From positions 36,197,473-36,261,472 of the forward strand of contig NC_069122.1 of the NCBI RefSeq assembly GCF_026914265.1: a DNA stretch of 64,000 nucleotides. Reading direction: 5' to 3'. Under the pieces are notes generated by a model. That model made no database searches and had not been told where the DNA came from. It saw only the letters and a program-made list of their open reading frames with translations. The position numbers and the translations under genes were made by a program. Below, one piece after another: positions 37,501 to 50,124 of the stretch. The stretch is from Mya arenaria. Lineage: Eukaryota; Mollusca; Bivalvia; Myida; Myidae. Position 1 is the first letter of the stretch; every line of letters starts with the position of its first letter.

Positions 37501-39832
37501 TGCAAGTCACTTACTGCGTCCATGGAATTTTCAGGGCAGTGAATTTTAAATGTTAACAACTAAGTTTTGAACATTATCGTCCCATTGTCAGAAATGAGTT
37601 ATTGTTGCAAGATCAGTTTATAAACTTTGCTGTTGTAAGACAAATATTTACCATTTACCGTACATTCACAGGTGTTTGGAGGACCAGTTCTGTTGTGGAG
37701 AAAATATCTGCTGTGTCTCATACAAAGTCTGGGAACTCTGGTATTTCTGGTAAGTGTAATGCATCAATGCTGATCATTTGCATCAATGCTGATAATTGGT
37801 CTGGGGTTTTAGCTAGAAAGTTTTAGAAGGGGGCTCCCCCACCTTTTCTTTGTTCCCCCTAGTATCTTATACTAAAGTTTAAAGACTGTAAAACTTTCTT
37901 CTTCTAATCTTCTATTGGTGTTTCTTCTATTGGCGTTTATGATGGTCTGCCCGCATATGTATGGCTGCATTATGGTTTGATCTCTCAATGTATTCAATAA
38001 CCAATTTAGATCTAACTTTAGTCTATCTGTTGAATCTGATCACTTTGATTGATCTGTTCAATATAATTCTTATCCTTACCCTTAGACATGCCTCAGTGAT
38101 TCCATTCAATCTATTGGCCAGTTATTTTTACAGTCCAATCAAAACACTCAGATTCTACTCTTAAACTAAAAGAAGATCTCAGCTGGTTATTGAATACAGC
38201 CCCTGTTGTTAACCATATAAGGATATTCTCATTGATCAGCTGTAGTATATTTCACCCTTTACTGCTTCACATAGTTAAGGCCCTCAAAGTTGATAAATCC
38301 GGATGTCTTTTTATTTATCAATGGTCAGGTCTTACTGCCAATGAATGAATGACTCTAAAACCAGTCATTATCCATAAATATATATTAATATAATTATGTT
38401 GTCAGAGCCTCACGAAGTGGGCCTCACTTATGACTAAATCCCTAAATGTGGCAAGCCCTACTAGGAAGTCTGTGTATAAGAAGGGATGCCACTTTTTCGC
38501 TTTTGAAAATTTCAGCTTATTTCCACTTATAATTATTGCTTTTGATCTGATCTATACAAAAATTGATATTTTGTATCTATACAAAAAAATGATTTTTTTG
38601 TATACAATGTTTAAGGGATACAATGCACTCCTATTTTGTACTGGTTCCCTTCTTTATACAAATTTGTGTTGGCATCCAATGGATTATGGAACTGGTGTAT
38701 CTAACAGTGAAATCTATATATATATACACAGTTCCATTAGATATTGAACGAATCCCATAAGGGCAAAAAAGGTAAAATTTTTGAAAAGTTGTTTATTATT
38801 CTGTTCCTCAGGTTGGGTATCCTGTTTTGCGTATTCCTGTTGTCCCTATGTGGATGTTTCTGGCGGGAGAGACAGCGTGCATACTGGTTCCACTCTCCAA
38901 CACAGCATCCATACAGGCAGCTGAATCCCGAGGATGATTTAAAATATAAGGTAAGTTTCGCTGATTAAAGATCCACTTAAACACGAGAGATTCTCTATTT
39001 AAAGTAAAATTAATGTCTTTTAACGAAAAAATCTGTAAGCCTGTGCATTCTGTGCAATGAATTTACCAGGAACTAAAAGATAAGAAATTGTAAATAAGCA
39101 TTACTGTCAAGTTAAATAACATTGGATTGACCAAATGATGGTAAATTGAAATAAACTGCGGAGTTTGACTTTTCTTTAAACGGCAATTCAAGGGTATAGT
39201 CATACACTTGGTCCTGTGGACTGGCACTGACTGCCATAGCATATTCGTCTGCATGGCAACCTGTATTATTCTTAGGCCTATATGGTATTCTTGGCTCTGA
39301 TTAGCTTGTTTCAACAGATCAGGATGAACTCTAGCTTTCAGTTCCGGACTATCCTTGGGAAGTTTGTTTTTGCTAGATATTTGCATAAAAATAGTAAGAA
39401 GTACCTTAAATTACATATTTTTAAAAGGCTGCAGACACATTGTCTTATTTCACCAGGGGTCTTAGTTCTTAACCCTCTCTTGGACCTGAATCCCTCATAC
39501 TTACTTTACAGAATTGGGATTTTTGTTCTGTTTTCATCAATTTACTGTAGATAAAGTGTGTGCTAGATGGAAGCTCAGCAATATCATATAGTTCTGACTG
39601 GACTGTTAATGTTTGTTGATTTTATGGCATTCAAATCATTGCACCCTTATTGACAAATTTATGTTTATGTTTGCTTTAGGATGACTACCATGCAAAGAAG
39701 GATAGATCTCCCGAGTTTTACGGTCCTTCCCAGCCATCATGGTACAGCCAGGGGACTGCTTCCCCGTCCACAGTTTACAGTGACAATGAGCAGCTCTATG
39801 ATACAGACACAAGCAGGAAACCAGACTACTAG
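34586..39832 (+). CDS. Gene B: WBP1/VOPP1-like single-pass membrane protein without PPxY
   Basis: Five exons: 34586-34645, 36866-36894, 37672-37749, 38812-38950, 39680-39832. All introns are GT-AG and the phases agree (0, 2, 2, 0), giving 152 aa. Residues 1-20 are a signal peptide with core [11 protein letters not shown]. Residues 21-56 form a compact Cys-rich ectodomain: [15 protein letters not shown] and ELWYFW, matching the CCG-x-x-CC...WYFW signature of VOPP1/WBP1. The helix spans about 53-72 ([17 protein letters not shown]), then RERQR. The tail has YRQL (90-93) at the same place as gene A, HPYRQLNP, and several tyrosines ([17 protein letters not shown]), but no PPxY, so WW binding as in WBP1 is not expected. 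The 78-bp third exon matches gene A in length and phase, which points to duplication. The open frame over exon 4 from 38744 is only partly coding; exon 3 is read in another frame. Confidence 0.85.
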
Positions 39833-40130
39833 CACTTCCTGTAGACGATTCCTGTGAAATGGTACCTGAAATTCATCTCAAGGAATTTAGACTGTTTTGT
39901 GAAAGTGCTTTGTATTTCCTGATGTTTGGTGCCAAGTTTCATCTCATCAAGTTATAAGGTGTATAAGCAGGAAACCAGGTTACTAGAACTTCCTGTATAT
40001 GCAGTCTGGTTCCTGGTTTTCATCTCATAAAGGATCTTTAATGAAACCAGACTGGTCTTTGGTGCCCAAAATTTGCCATCAAATTTATACCGTTTTTAAG
40101 CAGGAAACCAGTCTATAAACACTTCCTGTA
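39811..40130 (+). repeat. Coding end of gene B repeated in its 3' UTR
   Basis: AAGCAGGAAACCAG-CTA-TAG-ACTTCCTGTA occurs at 39811-39843 (covering the last seven codons and stop), 39965-39997 and 40098-40130. The copies lie in longer imperfect repeats that include TTCTGGTACCTG-(G)TTTCAT and CATAAAGGAT. AATAAA at 40171 and 40436 are possible polyadenylation signals after the array. Confidence 0.75.
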
Positions 40131-43100
40131 GTACGTGTACAGTACATGTATTCTGGTACCTGGCTTTCATAATAAAGGATATTGGAGGAAACCAGACTAA
40201 AGCTTACCAATTCTTTCAGGCGTTTAGTGTCCAGTTTTATTCCATAAGCGTCATAAATGGATTCTTTGATAAGCAGTATCACTCAACTTGTTAAGGGAAA
40301 TATTTGTTATATTATTACACAAGTGTGAATTTAAAACATAGTTTCTGGCTACGGAAGTTTTTCTTAACTCGTATACTACTGAGTTCTGGTTTATTTTACA
40401 TATTGTTCTATTTAGACACACTGATCTTGAAATGAAATAAATCCATGTTTGTGTACATTCAATTGGCATGCAGACAAAGCCCAATCAGGGGTATATAAAC
40501 TTGTAGATCTGTTAAAATGGAATTATTGTCGTACACATTTAAATAAAAAAAATGCAAAAGCTTTGAAAAGGGCTACAGAACTGGTCATTTATTAAAATCT
40601 TTAATATTTTTTGTAACTTCAATTGAGTTAATTTCCTGAGATAATTTTTGCCAAAGTCAAAAAAAAGAGATGAATTTTTGTTGTTGTTTTTTAATAACTT
40701 ACAGTCTGTATTGTGAATGCTGTCAGTGAAAATAAGGTATTTTAAAAAAAAATCGAGCAATATATAAAATATATGATTTTAACAATCAGTTAAATAAGTA
40801 CAAAAATGATAGGAAGTGACTTATGTAAGGGATTGACCTACAGTGTAAATGTATGTTTAATGTTTAAGGAAATGACTTATGTAGGAAAATGACTTATAAT
40901 GTATTAAAGGAAACAATTTTTGTTAGGAAATGATTCAAGACCTTTAATGCATACTTAAGCCAGTTGCCATAAGTGGTGAATCATGTATTATATGATCTTA
41001 TAAAATGTGGGCATTTGCAATTTGTCATCTTGTTAATGGCTTATGTACATGTATATATGTTTAATGAAAGTCCATATGTTATATTATATAAGAACCGGTG
41101 CCTAATATTTACTTTGGGGTTCTTACGATTGTTGTATGTTTTTAAATAACTGTCCCTGTATATAATTGTAGGCCTGAGTGAATACAGTCTGCCCAAGATA
41201 ACATTAAAAGTGGGAATAGTCGGTTTATTAAAAAAAGGTGAACCAAAATTTAAAGCAGAATGTATCTTCATGATGTTGTTTTACTATGATTTGCCAAATT
41301 TTCTGGTTTGGACTAATTTGATTAGAGTTCTGTTAGCACAAAATCATCCTGGGATGACTGCATGTCATAAATTCTATTCATAGTGTGTAATTGATATCTG
41401 TTATTAATATTGATTTTCGTTGTTTATCTCTAATTTGTCCATGCATTATGTTTAAAAAATATATGTAAATACATTATATGATAGATTTCACAGACAGATT
41501 TGAATGTTTTCAATTGACTTGCAACAAAATTTGTTGTAAAAAATTATGTTCCATTGTTGAATTCAGAAAGATTTAATCTCGCTGAATTTTAAAATGAAAA
41601 AAATGGGTATTATTATTGTCATATAGCTTTGGAAAACGTTGTGGCTTCTCATTATAAATGTTGCCTTCGTTGGAATCATGCACAATTTTTATGTAAGCCA
41701 TAGCTTAGGCGAAGCTCAAACACAGGCACTGAGACCCTGGGTCACCAATATCAGAAGTTCTCCAGTTACTTAATCTTGATCTAAATTAATGGTAGGCCAG
41801 AACACATTCATTCAGGCATAAAAAGGAAGAATACATAATGGAGTATGCCAGGGTTCCCTTAGTGTGATTTGGGGAGGGATAGTGGGTCTAGATTAAATCC
41901 AGCTTCAACCCTGTTAACTTATCAATCAAACTTGGAAATCATTTAAACAGTAATCATTCACAATAACCAATGCATACATAACATAGAGTAATGATAGTAA
42001 CTGTATGTGTAAGAAGTCACATGCTTTGGCTAAGAAAAACTTAAAGCAGAAGAGTGTTTGTGTCCTCTCGAAGTGCTTTTGTAAACAGAACTGTCATAAC
42101 AAAATAAACTTATAGTGTTATAATTGCTTTGAATTTTCTTCATTTAAACTTCAGTTTGTCAATATTGAAAGTGTGTTGAAGTCGCTATAAGTAAAGATCT
42201 TGCCACAATGATCAAGTCATTATTAATTTTGTCCAAGTCATTTTAAATCAATATCAAATACCATTATAAATTGTCTTTTAGTTAAAATGTATTTTTGAAC
42301 ATTACATTTTTAGAAAAAAGCCTTTAAATTTGTGGTTGGCTTGGAACTGGCAGGGGCAATATTGAGACCTCTGATCTTTAAGATGAAACTGATCTTGATT
42401 TCATTGCTGAAATGTAACAGACAGGGATGCAGTTTGGCTGAATTGATGTGTAGGCCGATTTCTTTGTTGGTTTGTGGGCATGTTATTTTTAACAGCTAGA
42501 TTATTGAGAGTTGCATTTTGGTATGCATTTTCCACCAGGAAATATATTGATACAAGTACACCTATATCCTAACATTTTACTTTGGAACAGTATGGTAGAT
42601 AAATATGTATAGCATTGTTATTTTTTCATATTTACGGTTTGGATATTTGTCAGTTATATTTTCTTAGGTACTAGTATATGTAATATGTTACTTTCAATGA
42701 TGAATAGGCCAGTTGCGTATATCAGCCAATATCAGAATGTTGATGAAGTCATTTAACAGGACAAAAAAGGACAAAATATCGCATTCTCTACACAATATAG
42801 TTAGCTTGCCATACTGCAACCATTGATAGATTGTACACAGGATTGTTTGAAAAATAATGACTTGATTGGTTAATAGTTATGACTGGATATATATTGACCA
42901 ATCAATAAACATTTTGTGTTACTTTGAGTCTTTGACCAAACAAAAAACTTTATAGTTTTATACAATTGGCTGCCAGCCATTACCGTAGTATTACTGTGTT
43001 TGTATGATTTTTTTTTTTAAATATTTATTATGGAGCAACATGTATAGCTCTGTATATTGAAGAAAGCTTCACAAAAATAAGATGAATGTCAGAACATTTT

Positions 43101-43376
43101 ACTAAATATATGATAGCGTAACTAAATGGTATAACCTTATTTCAACTTGTCATGTATTTCAACGAGAACAAGTCTAGGTATTCACTTTTGTCAGCATGTT
43201 GACATCATCATCATTAAAACCCCCTTTGCAGAATCATGCAAAAAAAAAAAAGCGGTTCATAACTTGGTTGATTAAAAAAAAAAAAAACAGACAAGCTTTG
43301 GCGTCTTGTAACTTTTGTCATTGGTTTTTACAACATACATTGTTAATACAGTGAAAATGTAATTGTTATTGGGGTT

Positions 43377-43399
43377 GGGGGGGGGGGGGGGGGGGGGGG
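43377..43399 (+). repeat. Poly-G tract
   Basis: About 23 consecutive G following GGGGTT. Similar G runs occur at 52505-52522 and 55203-55218. Confidence 0.95.
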
Positions 43400-44604
43400 A
43401 GAAATGGCATTTTTTTTCAGTTATGTTTGAAGTCTTATAAACTGTAACAGTTTAAATACAATTTGTGACTCTTAAGATGCTTCAAACAGGGGGCTTCAAG
43501 AAGTTCCTTGATCCCTGGAGTAAATTTCAGGGATTTTTGTTCTCAGCCACATATACATGCAAGATATTTTCTACCTCATGGAATTCTTAATTGATAAATA
43601 TCTTGAAATTCTGCATGGTAATTAAGAATCAGTCAACTTAATGAAATGTCTTATAAACACAATGATTTGATCAATTTCTGTAAACCACCCACTATGAAAA
43701 ACTTTATTAGATATCTGCATTTAATTTTTGGTTTTCTTGTGAATAAGATTAAAGCGATATTAATTAATGGTAAAAAACTTATGATTAAAATAAACCAGTT
43801 TTCTATGATTGGTTGCCTTGTACTTAGTTAAGGTAGAATTTGGATTAATTTCTCTGTTATTCATTTAATGATGTATATAATTGTCATTGTTTGTTTTATG
43901 CAATGGTCATTGATTATACTGCGTAGCAGGCCTGCACATACATGTATTTGTTGAATGTGGTTTAACTTTTATGTTTTTGTTTTATTTACCGTAAGTTGAA
44001 AACATTGAATTGAATATATTTGTTAATTATTGTTTTAGAAAGAGTGTAGATTTTGTTGAGTATCTATTTGTATATCATAAAGTACATGTATAATATTTTA
44101 AAATTATGATGTTTTGTCTCTAAATTTTTTCGCACAAATCAGAAGAATAAAATTTATACCATACAAGAATAATTGAAGAAGAATGAAGTTAAAACTGCAT
44201 GTCTGGGTACCGACTTGCCTGGTACCGACATGCACAGGAAGGAGAGTACGTACCATTTGCATGTTTTCAGTGCCAGTAAGCTGGGCCAGTATAGCACATG
44301 GCTTGCAACAGGAGAAGTCAGTCTTTTAAGAGAATTGTGTGTATTTATAATCATCAATATAATTATCTAAAGTGTTGGCCCAAAGAACTGATTATTGTCG
44401 TAATGTGGATTAAATATCGAGCGCACGCAAGATATACAATTGAAACTTGGTACAAATGTTTCCAGTGACAATATGCACATGTGAGGCTCATAAAAATAAA
44501 ACCACCTTAACAATTGTAAAGTTAGTTACTTGTTCCACTTGAAAAGACCAGATGAGCATTGGTGCTCACTCAGTGGCACTCTTGTTTTATCTGTTTGCTT
44601 GTAA

Positions 44605-44608
<4 letters not shown>

Positions 44609-44637
<29 letters not shown>
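44609..44637 (+). repeat. (AC)n microsatellite
   Basis: About 14 perfect AC units, preceded by GTAAAAGT. Confidence 0.95.
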
Positions 44638-44638
<1 letters not shown>

Positions 44639-45175
44639 TTGCACACATGATATTCATGAATTTATATCATGGAACATTTCATAAGCTCTGAAATTATTAT
44701 CCATAGTTAACAGGGAAACAATCGGCCTCCCCAGTTAGGCAACGCCATCTTGCCAACTCTTCCCTGCAGTACTTTCAGTACTTTGATTTTGATACTACAT
44801 GTATCATGCATTGGTTCTGTATTGTACATGTACTATATGCTTGATTAGATAGGCCATGCCAGATTAATTCTTTGTTTATTATCACCTGCCTGGAATTATT
44901 ACGATTCTTTAAATCAAACAAAAAACTTTCAAAGACCCAAATATAGCAAGGATGTTGCAATTGTGAACCAATTTTATGTTAATAAACCCATTTTGAAGCA
45001 TGTTAAAACCATATAGAGGTTTCGCTTTTGTCAATTATTGGAAGATATTCTGAGCCTACGGTATATATCTTCGAGGTTAAAGTTTGGATAGTTATGATCC
45101 TTATTTTTTCCTCCAGGTATTGAAGGTGTTGAAATTTAAGCCGGATGCTACACATAGAATCAATTTGGTATAGCC

Positions 45176-45523
45176 TTAAAGCTGCACTCTCACAGATGGA
45201 ACGTTTCCACAACTTATTTATTTTTTGTCTTGGAACGAGCCACTTTTTGCGAAATCCATGGAAACCAGTGATAAAAAACTGCTGACAAAAAATCAGATCG
45301 CAGATTTTTATACTTGAGTTCAAAAATTAATGTTTTGTGCATTTTTCTTAAACGGCTAGTAACGGTTTAAGTCATAAAACATTAATTTTCGAACAGTTAC
45401 CAATCTGATCTTTTGTCAGCAATCTTTCATCTTTGGTTTGCAGATATCTACGCCAAAATTTGCCCTTTCCAAGACAAAATATATAATAGTTGTAAAAATG
45501 GTATATCTGTGAGAGGGCTTTAA
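45176..45523. mobile_element. TTAA-flanked long-palindrome MITE, copy 3
   Basis: TTAA at 45176-45179 and 45520-45523. Left end AGCTGCACTCTCACAG; right end damaged (GAGAGGGCT in place of GAGAGTGCAGCT). The interior palindrome is as in copies 1 and 2. Confidence 0.8.
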
Positions 45524-45982
45524 GAGTGTAACAGCAGTCTTGAATACACTCAAGTCTTTGACCTTTATATTCATAACATATATAAATCATTGTTTGTTTT
45601 TTCTGTCATAAATCATTCTAGCATGGGGTGAAGTGTTTTTATAATGTATCTGTATTCACTTGGATGCAATTTGTTGATGACTTGCTGTTGAGAAGTTTAT
45701 TTTTGTGCAAATATTTTTTCTTCTCAAATAAAAAAAATATCTGTTTGTAGTGCAGTGTTCTGTTATGTTTGGACCCTATTATTTCAAGTTTCCACCAGTC
45801 TTTTCCACATCAAACATGTGATACCTCATGGAGAGAACGGATTGGCTTTGGAACAGTGCCAATCAAGTTTATTATAATTTATCATTTATAACCATTATTT
45901 TATGGCCATTAAATAATAAAGTAAAACAATAAACCCTTAAGTTATGTGAATGAGCCATCATGCCTGACTAAGTCACCAGATC

Positions 45983-47803
45983 TGTTTTTCTTACATACCG
46001 AACGTGTGTGTCCCCTCATGTGACCAGTGCTTGAAACAGCCACCCTACATTAACCCCCCTGTAAGATGAGTCACGCACAACAACGCACCACTTCTGATTT
46101 CTTTTATTGTATGGTTTAAGAGTAAATAATGCCATTTCAATAAAACGCAATCAAATATATAACGTATATAATATTATGACGTCAGTCAACAACTTCGCAC
46201 ACGCTTTTTATACGCCCATCTTACGATGGTCGTATTATGGGAACACCCATGGCGGGCGGGCGGGCGGGCGGGTGTCTCCACAATGTTGTCCGCTCTCTAA
46301 CTTGAACATTTCTCATCCAATTTCCACCAAACTTCATGAAAGTGTTTGTTGGTGAAATATCTAGGTCAAGTTCGATAACCAGCCAAATCGCTCTAGGCAC
46401 TCCAGAGTTATGGCCCCCTGAATTTGTCAAAATTGGGCGGGCGGCGGGCGGGCGGACGGCTCCACAATGTTGTCCGCTCTCTAACTTGAACATTTCTCAT
46501 CCAATTTCCACCAAACTTCATGAAAGTGTTTGTTGGTGAAATATCTAGGTCAAGTTCGATAACAAGCCAAATCGCTTTAGGCACTCCAGAGTTATGGCCC
46601 CCTGAATTTGTCAAAATTGGCCATTTTAGCTTTGTCCGCTCTCTAACTTGATCATTTCTCATCCAATTTCCACCAAGCGTCATGAAAGTGTTTGTTGGTG
46701 AAATATCTCTGTCAAGTTCAATAACCAGCCAAATCGCTTTAGGCACTCCAGAGTTATGGCCCCCTGAATTTGTCAAAATTGGCCATTTTAGCTTTGTCTC
46801 TCAAACTTGAACAGTTTTTATCCGAATTTCACCAAACTTGCTACTATAAATGTTTGTTGGTATATATTCTTGGCAAAGTTCTATAACCAGCCAGGCTCTT
46901 CAGGATTATGGCCCTTGAATTGGTCAAAATTTGCCATTTTTGCTTTGTCCACTGTCTAATTTGAAGTTATCATCTGATCTTCACCAAACTTGATGAAAAT
47001 ATTTGTTGGTAAAATAAATCGGTCAAGTATGATAATCAGCCAAATGCCCCGAAGCACTTCAGGATTACTGCCCTTGCCATTTAAGCTTTGTCTACTCTCT
47101 AACTTGAACAATTCTCATCTGACCTTCACCAAACTTGCTGAAAATTTTTGTAGCTATAAAATCTTTACCAAGAATGTTTGCCGGTATAAATGCTTTGCCA
47201 AGTACACACTGATTGTCTCTTTGGTACGATTAAGGATGAATCATCTCTTGGAGACGATTTTTACATGAATGTTGTTTTTCAAATCCCGAACACGTTGATC
47301 GTCTTTGGGCATGATTTGGGATATAGTTTGACAGAACAATTGCTATAGATAACTGAAGAATGTGCCATAGTTCCCTGAAATACAGAAGTACTTGGTAAAT
47401 ACAATTTTGCATGAAACCCTCAGTAAATATCAAGGGCTTGGTCCCCAAAGGTTCTAAGTGCCTATGAAAATTATAGACATTTTAGCACCTTTTGACTCGA
47501 AACCCTCGAAATAAAATAAAAAAATTCTACTGTTAATGCCATATTGTGCCAAATCATTTGCTTCTTGAAAAGCTTGCTTCTCAAAGGGCCAATGTGACAG
47601 TAAGTTGTCTTAGAATCCAAGAAATTATTGATGGGCGTATTTTGTGAGTGTCACTCTTGTTGGTGAAATGTACTAAAGCTTGTTTTCCACGTCAATTTTT
47701 CCACAAATTGATAATTTTAGATATGCAAGAAAAAATACCGGCTTACACGCGTGCCCTTGGGTCAGATTTTTCTATCCGTAACGGAAACACATGATAAGAT
47801 ACT
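45983..47803. mobile_element. Inverted-repeat element, copy 2, split by a pearl-like element
   Basis: The left part (TTACATACCGAACGTGTG ... CGCACACGCTTTT) and right part (GTTGGTGAAATGTAC ... ATCCGTAACGGAAACACATGAT) align with the continuous copy at 11285-11826. Interrupted at about 46209-47655. The left arm of the terminal hairpin is missing in this copy. Confidence 0.65.
46209..47655 (+). mobile_element. Pearl-like element with six tandem units
   Basis: Inserted in the element at 45983-47803. It begins TACGCCCATC (46211), which is mirrored by GATGGGCGTA (about 47631) near its end, and ends with the hairpin GAGTG-T-CACTC plus TTGTT. The core has about six units of 145-180 bp, each with TTGTCC(G/A)CTCTCTAACTTGAAC, a CACCAAACTT-ATGAAA block and AGTTATGGCCC, interspersed near the left with GGGCGGGCGG runs (46251-46272, 46435-46460). 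The overlapping open frames are translations of the repeat. Confidence 0.65.
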
Positions 47804-48119
47804 TATATTCCCAGCATTGTAACAAACTGTTTGGGTCAATTTTTTTTTGTTCAATTGAATCAAAAGTGATGTCATATAATCAAATTGTTGCAGTTAATCC
47901 CGAGAACAATGATGAAATGGTAAATAAATCCCATGAACAGTTGCCCAGACATGTGTGCTCAAAAATGGAATTTTAATGGATGAATGTTTTAACTACAGCC
48001 TGATGCCACCCCCTCCAACACACTACAAGGTTCAAAGTATCTTACAAATGTATATATAAAAAATTATAATATATATATACCGACAACAAAGAAGGGGGGT
48101 TTATTGGAGTCACTCTGTG

Positions 48120-48950
48120 GTCGGCCAGTCTTTTTTTAGATCTGGTGCAATTTTTCCTGTTCAGAGCATATTTTGAAAACTACTGGATGGAATTTATTTT
48201 AATGCCATACGATGGTAAAACACAATGAGAGGAGGTCAAAGACCATAACTTTAATACCTTTTTAATGTCCAGGCCCCAATTTCTCGAAACTTCTTAAGCT
48301 TAAAAGGTTTAAGTTGCTTATTTCAATTAGCCAAAATACATACTAATAATGAATTTTGATAAATGAAAAATGGTTTCTTCTAATTAGCTTTCAGAATGTT
48401 CTTACATAATTCATAAAAACTCTAAAAGAAGTAAATATAACGCATATTATAAAACAACAAAAATAGTGAGTTTAGCTTAATCCTGTTATAAAGGACTATA
48501 AATTGGGCCCAGAGCATACTGAAACTATTGCATGGAATTTAATTCAACTTCATACAATGGTAAAGCATTATAATAGGAAGTGTAGTGTACAATAACCAAA
48601 ACACTATTCCAGCTAATTACAGAGTTATTGCCCTTTTTTACTTTTCCTTGAGCATTACTTGAAAACTTAAGGAGGAATTTAATTAAACTTCATATGATGG
48701 TGAAGCACAATGAGAGGAAGTGCAGTGTACAAGACCCATAATTCTATTTTGGCTAACTACAAAATTATTATCCTTTATAACTTTCTTTGTCAGCAGCGTA
48801 ATTTCTAAATTACTCAATGGATTTTAATCAAACAACACACATTGTTTAAGCATGATAAGTGAAAATGCAGTGTACAAAGAAATAGTTTGTTATTTCAGTG
48901 TCCAGGCGGCACTCAGAGGTATTTGTAATTCCTGTGACAGCTCTAGTTTT
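48120..48950 (+). repeat. Third tandem-core (pearl-like) repeat
   Basis: About four units of 170-180 bp, each with GAGCATA(C/T)TTGAAAACT, GGAATTTAATT-AACTTCATA, CAATG-TAAAGCA, AGTGTAC and a TTATTGCCCTTT-like end, closing with CCTGTGACAGCTCTAGTTTT at about 48931-48950. Same architecture as 5080-9826 and 46209-47655 but different core sequence. Confidence 0.55.
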
Positions 48951-49792
48951 ATGGATTTTGGATGCGTAGTAGCCCATGTCTTTGTGATATATTTAAGCAA
49001 AAAATGTATGAAATTGTAAGTAAAAATAAAGTTTTGGGCAATTTAAAGATGTCAAGGGGTTAGTTCATGTTTGAGCGTTCGGTCGAATAAAAAGAAGAAA
49101 AGTTATGTTATGGGATTTAGGTCATTTGGTGTTCATGTCTTTTTAATCAGCATGTATGGGGTCACCAGTTATCGAAATTCAACATTGAGTGTAGGATCTG
49201 ACAGTGATGCAATAAAAAGAAATAGATTATTTGTCCACCAGATAGCTCTGACTCACTCAATCACAAGTGGTTATAAAGATAAGAGCATGATAAGTAGCTT
49301 GCACTCAAAACTTTATACAAAACCCGTAAATTTTTACTCTACCTGATAAGATCAGTTATTGTCCTATGTATCTTTCAAACTTAAAACGTACATGATAGCA
49401 TGCGGTTGTTTCCAAATTAAACATAATATCCTCTTACAAGGGCTGTTTTCTCCCAAAAGTTTTTATGCCCTTTTCCTCGACACAGTGTAAACCCCTGAAA
49501 GCTGGAATACCAGGATGAGAGTGACAGTAACAGCCTTCTTTAATTCTTCCCCTAGTTAAAAAAGAAGGGATTATGCTCTCTGAAATCAAATCTTACCTTC
49601 CTAAATCATTAGCTTCACAATTAAGTGCATACTTCATAAGTAGATATATCTTTGGACAGTATATACAGAATATGCATTTGTTGCATACAGCTTCAATTGC
49701 ACCTTCACAGAGATGTTGATCAAAAAGTTTTACCCTAAAATATAAAGCACATTTCAGTCAATCTCACACTCGCTTTAGATTGGCTTAGTAAA

Positions 49793-50026
49793 AAATGTTA
49801 AGAAAGTGTTACATAACATTCAAGAAAAGTATTGCACCTACATTCATGAAACTTCATAGGAATGTTAGTCAGTTTTATTACAAACATGTGCTCCTGCTGT
49901 TAATTTCAAAACATGTTAAGAAAGTGTTACATAACATTCAAGAAAAGTATTGCACCTACATTCATGAAACTTCATAGGAATGTTAGTCAGTTTTAAACAT
50001 GTGCTCCTGCTGTTAATTTCAAAACA
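49793..50026 (+). repeat. Direct tandem duplication of about 119 bp
   Basis: ATGTTAAGAAAGTGTTACAT ... CTGTTAATTTCAAAAC occurs twice in a row (about 49795-49913 and 49914-50028). The second copy lacks the TATTACA present in the first. It is followed by CTGTGATAGCTCTAGTTT, another pearl-like 3' end. No coding potential. Confidence 0.8.
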
Positions 50027-50124
50027 TGTCATTTAATCTGGAAGTATTTATTACATCTGTGATAGCTCTAGTTTAAGTTGGGGTTAAATTTGGACCAGTA
50101 ATTTCCAAAGAATAAACACGGTTG

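Larger units (their letters stand above)
40442..45175. other. AT-rich intergenic region
   Basis: No splice-supported exon or protein domain was recognised. It includes simple repeats: a G run at 43377-43399 and (AC)n at 44609-44637. A GTGCTCACTCAGTGGCACTCTTGTTT end at about 44562-44587 resembles the 3' ends of the pearl-like elements. Confidence 0.5.

Noticed and set aside
46221-46776. Long overlapping frames on both strands with NTFMKFGGNWMRN-type repeats
   Set aside because: Translations of the tandem core of a pearl-like element; the repeat explains openness on both strands.
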